Shown here in pieces: positions 43,900 through 54,505 of a stretch of DNA of 64,000 bases; positions within the stretch are counted from its first letter, which is position 1, and every line of letters starts with the position of its first letter. The DNA lies in NCBI GenBank assembly GCA_035578905.1, contig JAQJVL010000029.1, positions 3,990,668 through 4,054,667 of the forward strand. The letters run 5' to 3'. Origin of the DNA: Stictocephala bisonia (Eukaryota > Arthropoda > Insecta > Hemiptera > Membracidae). A program made the translations under genes and the position numbers. Below the pieces are notes generated by a model. That model did not search any database. It was not told where the DNA came from and worked only from the letters and a program-made list of their open reading frames with translations.

Positions 43900-44010
43900 T
43901 CAGTCGATGACGTGGATCACTGAGGCCGCAGGCTGAGATTCTCTCACGAGCGTAGTGAATGACAAAGTTGACATGCGAAGCCTGCAGGGGTGTCCCGTAG
44001 TCTTCGTATA
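43900..44010 (-). repeat. Module shared with the repeat at 14031
   Basis: On the minus strand it reads GGGACACCCCTGCAGGCTTC and onward GCATGTCAAC, matching the start of 14031-14575. Only the first part of that repeat is present here. From 44011 to 44778 nothing recognisable is seen. Confidence 0.5.
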
Positions 44011-44782
44011 CTGTTTATTCAGCATTCATATTACAGTCTATGTTTGATAACTTTTAATCAAATATGACTGAAAATGGCTAAAAATACGAATTTAGGAATA
44101 TTGAGTACAATGGTGTTTTATAGTGTACAATCAAGTTTAGTATGATCAACAAATGTTACAGGTATTTTGTACACTTCTCTGCCAAATCAAATGCCACCAT
44201 TTTCCTTTCCTTGAGGCCTGCATACTGTCTTCGTCTTCGGTCTGGCTGTAGCTATTTCAGTCTGTCTGTTTGTTTGTGATTAGATTGTATTGTAATATTT
44301 GGTTTTGATTTTGAAAAATTGTAAATGCCAATACGAAGAAAAGAAGGTAATAAAACTAATTCTAAGAATAATTTCAAAAATGGAGACGGACTTGAAAACA
44401 TAAACTAATTTTCTTCCTACTGCAAAGCACCAAGGAGACGTTTATTTTTGAGAGAGAACAATTTGGTAAGGCTATGATTTAAATTTTATAGTGTAGGCCT
44501 CTGTTATTACAAGTTAAATCTTAAAACATATAATTCACTTCCAATGGCTTATTTTAATGAAGTGTATACATATCATCTACTAAGGACAATATTGTTGTAT
44601 ATTTAAGGACATGTTGCGGAAAACCAACACTACCAACCCAACTTAACTGATAACCTTTTTAAAAATACGAGATTTGCATTGAATTCGAGTGTAAATCTGG
44701 GCTTCCAGCGTTTAACCTAAATTTACGTGTAACTGGTGTTATGTTAGCAACCATAGGCTAATTATTGCCTTGTTATTCTTAA

Positions 44783-45512
44783 CACGTTCAGTGCTATAGT
44801 AAAAACACTCTAACCGACCCGGGAAACTGAGTACTATAAAATTTAATTTTACTTTTCATAAGGTATAGACAGCCCAAAAACAGCAAAACGAAGTTGGTTG
44901 TAGCATGGGAAAAAGTTGTTTATGACGTCATAAGTTGTGGTCTGGATACGGTCCATCAGCCCCTTGGGATGCTGGAAAACCAATCAATAGGTGAGTCATC
45001 ACCAGGTATGGCCACCAATAGCTTATTGTCCTTCAAAAAGTTAATTTTTTTGAGTCCAGCAGTGTTGTTACACCAAATAAGGTTCAAAACTTCATCATAA
45101 TCATCACTTTCGTCACTTTCGGTGACGGAATCTTCACTTGTAATAATGTCGTTACTCAAGTCAAGGTCATCAACAGTGTTGTCAGCCATGTTTCAACAAT
45201 AAAAATTACACTAAATACTACACTAAACTCACTTATTTACATAAAGAACAAACTTATTTACATGAAGAAATCACTAAATTACATCAATAATTGTAAAACT
45301 CCGCTCGAAAAAACGATAGATAAAAACGGAAAACGCAAAAATATAGAACGGTTCACATTCGTATAGCGGCCGACGTACGGTCTACCTTGCGCAAAAGCTG
45401 AGCTCACACTGACTGCATAGCAACAACAGTGTAGAGTGGTATGGGCCCGGTCCACGCGCTCCCAGCGCCCGGCCGGTGGTGGACCGTATACGGTCCACCC
45501 GCACTGAACGTG
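44783..45512 (-). mobile_element. Internally deleted piggyBac-like element (730 bp)
   Basis: TTAA at 44779-44782 and 45513-45516. Perfect 12-bp ends CACGTTCAGTGC / GCACTGAACGTG. Close to the right end lies the palindrome TGGACCGTATACGGTCCA (about 45478-45498). A minus-strand ORF (45189 to 44956) keeps the start of the transposase, so this is a deletion derivative rather than a pure MITE. Confidence 0.85.
44956..45189 (-). pseudogene. piggyBac-like transposase N-terminus
   Basis: 77 codons: MADNTVDDLDLSNDIITSED then an acidic stretch, then ...PGDDSPIDWFSSIPRG before the stop. An acidic N-terminus leading into a (S/N)P.(D/E)(W/F)F motif is how many piggyBac-family transposases begin. The frame stops right there, where the catalytic core should start. 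Confidence 0.6.
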
Positions 45513-45642
45513 TTAATATTTAATTTAATTGATTATTAAGGTAGAGTATTTGGTGTCCAACTACTATATATAAATCTAGCTAGGCTATCTAACAATCTCG
45601 GTGAAGAAATCAAATCAATAAATTAAGGAAATGGGCTTTGGA

Positions 45643-46701
45643 TAGAGATGGGCATTATTTAACGTAATAGGAAAAATAATATAATTACTTCTTCGCACCC
45701 TATTACCAAGTAATAGGATTACTGGTTTTATCCTATTAATTTTGTAATGTAGTCGACAGAGCTGCAGCCACCAGTGTAGTGACTGAACGGTGTGAACAGA
45801 ACAAATAATATGAACGATAATATGATTCCACTCTTGATTACTGGTTTCACTCTATTAATGTTGTAACGTAGTCAATAGAGCTGCAGCCACCAGCTCTCAT
45901 TGTAGCTACTGAACACAGTTAACGGAACATAATAGGAAGAGTAGTATGATGCTGCTCTCGCTCTCGTCCCCAGAAATTGTTGCACGGTTGTAAACAGAAT
46001 ATTGGGAGGGGGGAGCAAGAAGAGCCTGTCAAAACATGAAACTATTGTCGTATTAGCTATATTTACAATGCATTATAATAATTAATTATTTTTATTTTTT
46101 TATTCTTTATAATTTGTTCTATAGTCTAAATATACACACTTAAATATTCTGCAAATTGTTAGTGTTACACTTTAAATATGTATGTGATATTATAATATTA
46201 AAGTAGCCTCTTCTTTGTTTTATGAGAAACGAAATCTTAATATTTCATTATTCAATAGGCTTAGTGCTTTAGTATGTGTGTGATATTTTAATAATAAAAG
46301 TAAGAATGTCTATTTTATAACTTAAAATTAATTTTAATTTAAATACCTTGTTATTAAAAATTATTTATTATAATTATGAGCATTTGGAAAATTAAATATA
46401 TAAAAAATCAAAAACAAGTTTGTGAAAGTATCTGTGTCATCTAGAACGATTTTAATACGACAACATTAACAGGATGTGTCTAATATTCACTTCTGTATAG
46501 CTAAAACTAATAGCGTGTAGTAGATCGAGAACGAAAGAAACAATGTTATACATTAATAGTGTCAAGTAAATTGGCTTGACTGGAACGATTCGGTCAAGTG
46601 GTAATATGGTGACAAAAATAATAGGATGAGTCACCCTATTACCGAAGCGCTGTGGAACGTTGTAGCCTATTACTGGAATGTAGCTGGATTTCCCATCTCT
46701 A
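45643..46701. mobile_element. hAT-like MITE with perfect 8-bp TSD (1059 bp)
   Basis: Ends TAGAGATGGG / CCCATCTCTA, flanked by GCTTTGGA on both sides (45635-45642 and 46702-46709). An 8-bp duplication with TAGGGATGGG-like ends is characteristic of hAT elements. Inside, a unit of about 115 bp containing AGAGCTGCAGCCACCAG is tandemly duplicated (about 45724-45838 and 45839-45958). No transposase frame. Confidence 0.9.
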
Positions 46702-46709
46702 GCTTTGGA

Positions 46710-48675
46710 TAAAAATAGCTCTGTTGTCGTCTGTGTTCACAGGACTACATCACATATTGTATAGATTTGATTGTTTAGTTAGTAACTGTACACTTTTTAA
46801 ACTTTAATGAAACTAAGATTTTTTGAAAAAAAGTGATAGAAACAACAAGTTTACATCTCTGCCCTATTCTATGATAGTCTAAACCTTGCTTCATTCCATA
46901 ATTATGCATGAGAGAATTGGTTGCTACATATATAGAGGCCTAATCATTTTTAACAAGTAAAACAGTTTCATAAACATAAAGTGCATAAACAATTAGAAGC
47001 TTATATTTAACAAAAAATTTTACAAGTACGTTTAGGTCCAACTTTTAGTCATTCTTATGCAGCCTTCTGAAAAATAAAAATCTTACTGACATGATAAATA
47101 TGCCTACTGTAGTAGAACTTATAACAACAACCCATAACATAAATAAGGGTATATTATTCCAAAATAAACATTCCTTAAATTCACACAATCTAAGTAAACA
47201 CAAAATCTTCTAAATACAAAAATCCAAGAGAGTATTTTTGTACGTAGCATCAATGAGTTTTTTGAAGGCCATAACTTTTTGCTAAAGACATTTGAAGTAA
47301 TCTATATACACAAATATACGTTTTAAAGGTAACATTTAAAGTCAGATGCAACAAGAGTGTTATGGTTCTCTCAAACCCCCATAATTAGTTTCAAACCACT
47401 TTTGTATAGTTTCAATTAATTGATATTTAAGCCATTTTTTAGGTTCCACCACAGCATATAATCCCATATTTAAACTTTCTTTGGACTTGGGCAAAGTATA
47501 ATGTGTGAATCGTTGCAAGAGGACATACCTACGGGTTGCAGGAAATAAAAGGACCGAATTATCTACAAAAGCTTCACTTTATCCTATTCTCCTGTGCAAG
47601 GACAATATAAACAATTAATAAGGCAATTTACACTTCAAATGATATTCTGTCTCATCTTTATATACCCTCTTAGATAAAATGTTACATAACACAAACACGC
47701 TTTTCAACTTTGAGTGACTCTAATTCAGCATTCATCTTTTCTTCTGAGCTTTTTTTTTAGATTACTCGGCATACAAAAGGGCTGTAGCATTAGCAAACAC
47801 AGTAATTTGACCATTTAAATTAGTTTTACATAAAATCTTCGAAGTTGAATGATTCATTGAAGTATTAACTCTATGTATATGGACAGGTGGATGAGCCATT
47901 ACCATTGTGTGTGTTCCAATACCAATGTACATGTATGGGGGGGAGGACTATCCTAATACATTTTTTTTTTTCTGTTTTCACTAAAAAGTAAGTTTGCTGG
48001 AGCAGAAACATGGTGGAAAGAGATATGTTCATAGAGGCAAGCTCCACTCCATCCTAGTGCTCGTTGGGACTGACAGACCTCAAGTTCTAAAGTATTTTTT
48101 CTCTCTGAGTCTAAAATATTTTTTTAGAGAGTCATATTACTGTATAGTTGGTGTTACGGTAATAGTCAACTGTATTCCCTGTGTCCAGGTTAAGTGATCG
48201 TAATTACTATGGAGTTTTAAATTTAGAATCTTAAAATATCAAAAAAGCTCTGAGAATACTAAAAAACTATTCCACAAAATACAAGCTGTAAACAATTCTT
48301 TAGATACTTAAAGAAAGACCTATATACAAAATAAAATATTTCAAAATTTACAATTCATAGTAGTATGCATAGCTACTCTAAGAAACACAGCAATATCATT
48401 ATATACAACAAATTGTTAAATACATTATTGATTGTTAATTAGTTTTGAAAATGCTTAAACCAACATTTTTAATAAATTAGGCCTACCAATACAAAATCTA
48501 AAAGAACATACCTTTTCAACAAAAAATTAATAAATAAAGAAACAAAAACGTGAGAAATAACTTAACTAGAAGACATTTATATTAAATTGAAGATATATAG
48601 ATAAATTTTAAGAATTGCAACACCACTGACCACTGTTTTTTCCATTAAATTATGTTTGTTTTATTTATTGTATGT
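46710..48675. other. AT-rich intergenic, no gene recognised
   Basis: The motif GGTGGATGAGCCATTACCAT...CCAATACCAATGTACATGTA at about 47884-47940 is another copy of the dispersed motif found in and near the 36-bp minisatellite. Otherwise nothing can be delimited. Confidence 0.45.
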
Positions 48676-49288
48676 AAACACAATAAATATAAAAGTAAGT
48701 TTAACTTACTTTAAATGAACACAATAAACATAAAAGTAAGTTTAATACTTACTTTAAGTGAACACAATAAACATAAAAGTAAGTTTAATACTTACTTTAA
48801 GTGAACACAATAAACATAAAAGTAAGTTTAATACTTACTTTAAGTGAACACAATAAACATAAAAGTAAGTTTAATACTTACTTTAAGTGAACACAATAAA
48901 CATAAAAGTAAGTTTAATACTTACTTTAAGTGAACACAATAAACATAAAAGTAAGTTTAATACTTACTTTAAGTGAACACAATAAACATAAAAGTAAGTT
49001 TAATACTTACTTTAAGTGAACACAATAAACATAAAAGTAAGTTTAATACTTACTTTAAGTGAACACAATAAACATAAAAGTAAGTTTAATACTTACTTTA
49101 AGTGAACACAATAAACATAAAAGTAAGTTTAATACTTACTTTAAGTGAACACAATAAACATAAAAGTAAGTTTATTACTTACTTTAAGTGAACACAATAA
49201 ACATAAAAGTAAGTTTATTACTTACTTTAAGTGAACACAATAAACATAAAAGTAAGTTTAATACTTAATTTAAGTGAACACAATAAAG
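48676..49288. repeat. 43-bp hairpin minisatellite, about 14 copies
   Basis: The unit starts AACACAATAAACATAAAAGT and continues AAGTTTAATACTTACTTTAAGTG. Each unit contains the perfect hairpin AAAGTAAGT-TTAAT-ACTTACTTT. Central copies are identical by eye; the first and last copies carry substitutions, and two copies near the right end read TTTATTACTT. The near-identity suggests recent expansion or homogenisation. Confidence 0.95.
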
Positions 49289-50525
49289 ATTAGTAATATT
49301 ATTAATACTTTCATGTGCAGTAGTTTATTGTTATTGCATCTGCAGGATTAAAGTTACATCAATTATTTGATACATTTTCAGAAAGTAACAAATTTTAGAT
49401 ACAAGTAGTTGTTTAAATTTGTATATTAGAGTAGACTGACCACCACAGACTCGTTTAGTGGTTCAGTCAATAATTATGTTACCCCTTTTACCTTACAATG
49501 TATATTGCAAGCCTGTTAGTTGATTTTATAATTTTTATTAATGGTATTGGATCACTAGACAATAACATTACGTATTATGTAAGCCTGCAAGAGATTTATG
49601 CATTTTCAAAAAATTGTTTTTTTCCCCTAAACATTATATAAAAAACATTTATCTTTTTTACGTAAATATCTTACTAAAAAAATAAAATATTTGTTACAAG
49701 AAATTTTTACATAAAATAACTTATACGTAGTTAATTAAGAAACCTGTTTCTATAATTTTTTTTTTATTACAAGCATTCAAAATACATACACAGTTCAAAA
49801 TGTCCAGTTATATCACTATATTAATAAAATCTATAATTTATATAAAATGAGAATTAGTGTTTGGCCAAAATCAACTGTTGAGTGGCGCCATTGATTTTAC
49901 TATACATAGAAGATAGTTCCATCCAATGTTAAATATTGAGGCACGGAAAATGGGAGCAACCGTTCTGCAACCTGTCGTCAATCAAGTTAAAGAGGTCGAA
50001 ATTGCCTCCAGTTTCGACTGTTCAGTTGCACAACCTGTGAGCAGTAAAGGAACTAATCACTCCCTCTCATTCCCCCATTCTCTCTCTCTTTATCTTAAGA
50101 CTCGCCCGGAAGTACTGGTCTACTGCTGTCTCCCCTCCATCTTGCCTTCCGTCATTGCTGATAAGATAAACAATCACCTTATCGCAATCAAGTCTAGCCG
50201 TCCAGATGTTGTACATTCCAATACCCTTCCACCTCTACGTACTTAGTATCAACATTCTTTCTTTATAACTCAACCAGATGTAGATGAAATTAAGAGTATT
50301 GTTAAATTAATAAACATTTCTATTATTATTTCAACTCAACACTAGTATTATGTTTTGAACAATTGATTTTGTACATAACATGTACATATGGGACAAAATT
50401 GATATATACTGTACATCTCAAATATAACCTTTCATTACCAACATATTTTCACCTTGACTAGAGAAGTGAGTGAAAGGTGTAGGTCAAACCTATAAAGCAA
50501 ATGCATGATTTTGTTGTAGGTTATT
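49289..50525. other. Intergenic; one motif shared with 60.6 kb
   Basis: GGCGCCATTGATTTTACTAT at about 49886 recurs inverted near 60615-60645. A 106-codon open frame at 49926-50246 follows but has low-complexity Ser/Leu content and no family resemblance, so I do not call it. The last bases before 50526 (TTTTGTTGTAGGTTATT) could form a splice acceptor for the next gene. Confidence 0.4.
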
Positions 50526-51420
50526 ATGGAGTCTATTACAGAACGTAAAACTGGTTGTCGTAAGACATGCTCTATGACTGACTGTGAGGTCAACCAAGCA
50601 CGGTTCCCTGGACTACACTTTTTTAAATTCCCCGTCCCTAGACCAGCTGTTTGTGAACAGTGGATTGTGAATTGTGCCAATGAAGCACTCGATTCACTCC
50701 CTCAAACAGCCCTTAGGGCTAAAGTGGTATGTGAAAAACACTTTACGAAAGACAGTTTCACTAGTACATTGAAGACAAGGCTGAAATTAAATGCCATCCC
50801 AACACGTCTACCATACTCTTCTTCACCAGTAACCCCTGTATCAACACCTGCTCATTCTGTTGAAACATCGTCAACTTCCCCCATTGCTAAGACACCAACC
50901 AAAACAAAGCGGTCTCTTTTTAAAAGCCCGATTCAAGACATTAGTACTCCACTATACAAAAAGTATAAAAGTTTAAAAGGTCGAAAATCAACACCTTATA
51001 AAAATAGGTCACCTGGAAGACAGTTTGAAAAGGCTTTTGAAAAGGCTGAGAAATGCTATGCAATCAAAAAAAAGTTTCAGCAGGCACTTAAAAAAACTGA
51101 AAAAATCGCCAAACAGACCTACCGATTTGTTGTTAAGGACAATACAGTCCCGTTTGCCTGAAAAAGTGGCTTTGTTTGTTTCAATGCAGTTAAAGCATTC
51201 GGAAAAAAAGAAAGTTCCATGGACAGAGGAAGAAAAGAAGCAAGCCCTAGCAATGAGGTACGCATACATAAATAAAAAAAATTATATTGTTGGACCTTTA
51301 AAAGTTATACCTCATTTTAAAGGTCATTGTTTTTACAATACAAAAGTGCAAACCGGAGGTCAAAAAGGTGACCCATTCACAAAATACAGCGATTCAAAGA
51401 ATTTAATGTCATATTACTAG
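50526..51420 (+). pseudogene. THAP-domain protein, P-element/THAP9-like, frameshifted
   Basis: Residues 1-95 from ATG 50526 form a THAP zinc-binding domain: Cys cluster at 11-20, FFKFP (32-36), W46, C69 and H72 (VCEKHF), then LKLNAIPT (87-93), equivalent to the AVPTIF box. A Ser/Thr/Pro linker and a Lys-rich coiled region (RQFEKAFEKAEKCYAIKKKF) follow. Near 51125-51145 the frame shifts: frame 1 stops at 51161, while the plausible continuation is in another frame (IQSRLPEKVALFVSMQLKHS, VPWTEEEKKQALAMRY) to a stop at 51420. That second part resembles the segment after the THAP domain in P-element transposases. AATAAAATG lies at about 51500. It is either a decayed P-like element or a gene with an unrecognised small intron. 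Confidence 0.7.
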
Positions 51421-51792
51421 TTCAGACTTCCTACTAGTTATATACATTCCAGACTTTATCCCAACCCTGACACAAATTCTTTGAGTGGCTAAAATTTACA
51501 ATAAAATGAAATTTTTATTTTTATTGGTTTTTGCATGTTTCACCTTTGTTTCTCTACAACATAATTAATATGTATAACGTTACCAAGCACTTATAATTTT
51601 AATAATCCTATTATTGACCTTGGTAGTTTTTATTTCAAACGATGACATACAGTATAAGAGTTATTCGGACATTTTCTTCTTACAGTTGAATGTGCACAGA
51701 CTATATTATAATTAGTTTGAATATATCTTAATTTAGACATTTATTTATTTTTAAACTTAGTCCATTGCTTAGGTTGTTCTGTTTATTCTCAC
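51421..51792. other. 3' flank of THAP sequence
   Basis: Contains AATAAA near 51501, a possible polyadenylation signal for the THAP sequence. It ends at the LTR element with TCAC as target duplication. Confidence 0.45.
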
Positions 51793-53791
51793 TGTACCGG
51801 GTCTTGGACCGGTACAGTTTCGTTTTTTTTCGTCATTGTCTGCCAGGCTGCCTGAGATTCGTTTTTGCCCTGCGTTTCGCGTAGTTGGTAGCCGTTGGCC
51901 CAGTTCCGTTTCGTTCCGTGTTCCAGCAGCTTCTGTCCGGTTGGCCTGTCTGGGGAGTTGTCTTGTGCTGCCTGCAGATGCTCGTTATGAGTAGCTAGAC
52001 ACACTAAAACGTAAGTGTTCATTTTGTGAGTTTTAATATCTAAGCACCCTTTTGGTGAAAATATTTTGTTTCAATAATATTAATCGTTCTTACTTGTGTT
52101 TTCAGAGTTTTGTTAAATTTATATTCTTTGTCTAGATGTTTTAACCTAGGTTCGAGCCATGTGCTCATTGTTACCTTTTTGACTTTAATTGCTTTATTAT
52201 CTCTGGTTTCATATTTAATAGTAGTTCTGTATAATGTTTTGTTGAGCCTTTTTAAGTTGCAGTTACCGATTTACCATCTTTTTGTTCATGGACAATAACC
52301 TAGCCTATCTTTAGTTTGATTTTCATGTTATGACAGATTGCTCATGTTTCAATAGCCTAGTTCTCAGTTTGTCATTTTTAGTTCCATATACGTAATTAAT
52401 TCTTTTATAATTTGTTAATTTGTAATTTGTCTTAAATCTGTTTTCCAACATAATTTTTCATAGCCTAAAGTTAATCTCTCCCTCGAATCATGTATAAGTT
52501 TGTCTCTTCATGTTAAGTTTTGTTAAATCAGGCACCCTTATATTTTTAGTTGTTATGTGTAATATTTTGTTGTGATGGCTGGACTGTATTTGATGTGCTG
52601 TGTGTTGTGCCTTACAGTCCAGGGTCCTTGAGTGGGACTTTCAACCCTCAGCCGGTCGTCCGGGCAATGTTCTATCATCTTCACTGCTAGCCTGGCCTGA
52701 GGACCATGTTGGAGCCTGGAGTCGCCCGCTACCCGCTCTACATCTTTAGGGTACAAGTCTTCTGTCCTCAGGTCAGTGCGTTCCTTATTTTTCCCGGCGG
52801 CTGAGCTGGGGGTGATTTGTGAAAAGAAAAATAAATAGATAAAAAGAAAAACAGAAAAGAAAAGGGCAGTGAAATATAAGAAAAAAGAAGAAAAAAAATC
52901 TGTGGAACTTTATGTGGCCTAGGCCTAAAACCCAGAAAAGTGATTTTTGCAACACAGCCATGGGGACTTAATTTTTTTTATTAAAGAGGGAAAAACTTTT
53001 AAAATACCCAAAGATTTTTTTTTGATGTTAATATTTATTTATATCTATATTTATTGTTATTTAGTTTACTTAGTATTTGGTTGTTATATTTTTTTAGATT
53101 TTATTTTTGTTAGGTCCCCATTGTTAAATCCTGTTATTATTTATTTAATTGCTTAGGCCTAGTTATTGTTATTTATTTTTTGTTAAGTGTATTAGGGGGG
53201 GGGTTTTGAAGTGAATTTTTACTCGACGGTACCGTGTTATATTTTCTTTTAAATTATTTAATTTTTTAAACTTTCACCAAAAGGGGATTATGGTGCTTTT
53301 GCTTAACTTTTAATTCGGAGCTGCCCAGGGATTCCGGCTTACTCCCTGGCCCGGTGGAATCAAGGGATGCGGGCCAAATTGCCGGTGTAATTGGTGATAC
53401 CAAAAATTTTATAATTTTCTTCACTTTTAGTCGGGGCCTATTAAATTTTTCTTACGTTTTGGGGTGTCTCAGGCTAGGCTGCAGATAGGCCATGTAGTTG
53501 TTAATTTGTTAATTTTGGTATTTGTTGAGTTTGTTGTTCTTGTAGCTTTTGTGTGTTTTGTTATTTATTTAAGTGCAAATTTTATATTGTGGCCTTCTGC
53601 CTATTTTATATTGTGGCCTTCTGCCGTTTTGATTTATTAAATGATGTTGCTTGATAATAAAATTAGTTTTGCTCAGCTGCCGAGTGTTATTTTGACCCTC
53701 CAACTGCCACCCGTGATCCCATCGCTCGACTTGTTTTGAGCCATCCCCCGGTTGGCACGCTTACCAGCTTTGGTGGGGGGGATGGGTCTCA
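51793..53791 (+). repeat. 5' LTR, 1999 bp
   Basis: Begins with a perfect hairpin TGTACCGG-GTCTTGGA-CCGGTACA and ends ...GGTCTCA (TG...CA). AATAAA at 53656-53661 is a candidate polyadenylation signal. Compared with the 3' LTR there is no length difference, and I found one substitution (G at 52485, C at 57663). Confidence 0.97.
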
Positions 53792-53793
53792 AA

Positions 53794-53853
53794 TGGTAGC
53801 AGAGCGTGGTTCCGATCCACGGACCTCTGGGTTATGGGCCCAGCACGCTTCCA
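53794..53853 (+). promoter_or_regulatory. Extended primer-binding site: about 60 nt of tRNA-iMet complement
   Basis: Begins two bases after the LTR with TGGTAGCAGAGC, complementary to CCA plus the acceptor end of initiator tRNA-Met. Complementarity does not stop at the usual about 18 nt but continues through the T arm, variable region, anticodon arm (TGGGTTATGGGCCCA, with the CAT anticodon) and into the D arm (GCACGCTTCCA). The T stem folds perfectly (CGTGG/CCACG). Relative to the standard initiator T loop ATCGAAA, position 58 differs: the element has C at 53812, that is G in tRNA sense. Confidence 0.85.
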
Positions 53854-54505
53854 ATTCTTCCAAGCATGAGAGTCACAATGCCACTCCCTTCGAAATTCTA
53901 CATGGCTACCCTCCTAACAACCCTTTGTCCAACTTGTGGAGGTTAGAGGATCTTCTACCTACGCCAGGTGCCACTGACGTAGTGTCCACGTGGCGGGCTG
54001 CTCGGCGCAACCTGCTACGTGCTAGAGAGAGAGTGAGGAGGAGGTATGATAAGGGTCGTACTCCTAACCCTTTTCAGGTTGGAGATCTGGTTCTTTGTCA
54101 GGCTCACCCGGTCAGTTCGGCCGCGGAACGAAGAGCTGCAAAGTTGTGCTATCGGTGGTCTGGTCCCCACCGCATCGACAGGTTTTTGTCACCGGTGACT
54201 GCTCTGCTGGTTGATCCCCAGTCAGGCAGGGTGTTTAGGAAAGCCCATGTGTCCCAGCTTAAGGCTTTCCGGGGAACGGTTGGTCCAGGAGTTGGTGTTC
54301 CTGGGGGTTTCTTGGGGCAAAGAGATTGATCACCTCTGCGCCCTAGGTGGCTGTTCTGAGAGAGTCTTCTTTCTCTCTCTTTTTTTCTTGTCGGGCCCGA
54401 CAGTCAGGGTAGTTCGCTCCCTGTTCGAGGGGTTTCCCCTCGTAGTTTCTCTTGGACGTCCTTGGAACACCACTCTTCGGAGGTCTTCGTCTTCTCTCGG
54501 AGGTC
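53854..54505 (+). pseudogene. Gypsy integrase C-terminus plus 3' region, copy 1
   Basis: From the junction with the tRNA stretch the frame reads NSSKHESHNATPFEILHGYP and on through VGDLVLC, WSGPHRIDRFL and FRKAHVSQLKAF, the end of the integrase with its GPY/F-like module, to a stop near 54329. The following CT-rich region to about 54505 matches the one before the 3' LTR. Codons before this point (catalytic core) are missing here. Confidence 0.9.

Noticed and set aside
48676..49288. CRISPR-like regular array
   Set aside because: The units are contiguous with no unique spacers, and the genome is eukaryotic; it is a minisatellite.
49926..50246. 106-codon open frame with ATG
   Set aside because: Low-complexity content, no recognised domain, no conserved context; treated as chance.
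52110..53160. Three small open frames repeated identically at 57288-58334
   Set aside because: They lie in the two LTRs and are duplicated only because the LTRs are; nothing suggests they are translated.
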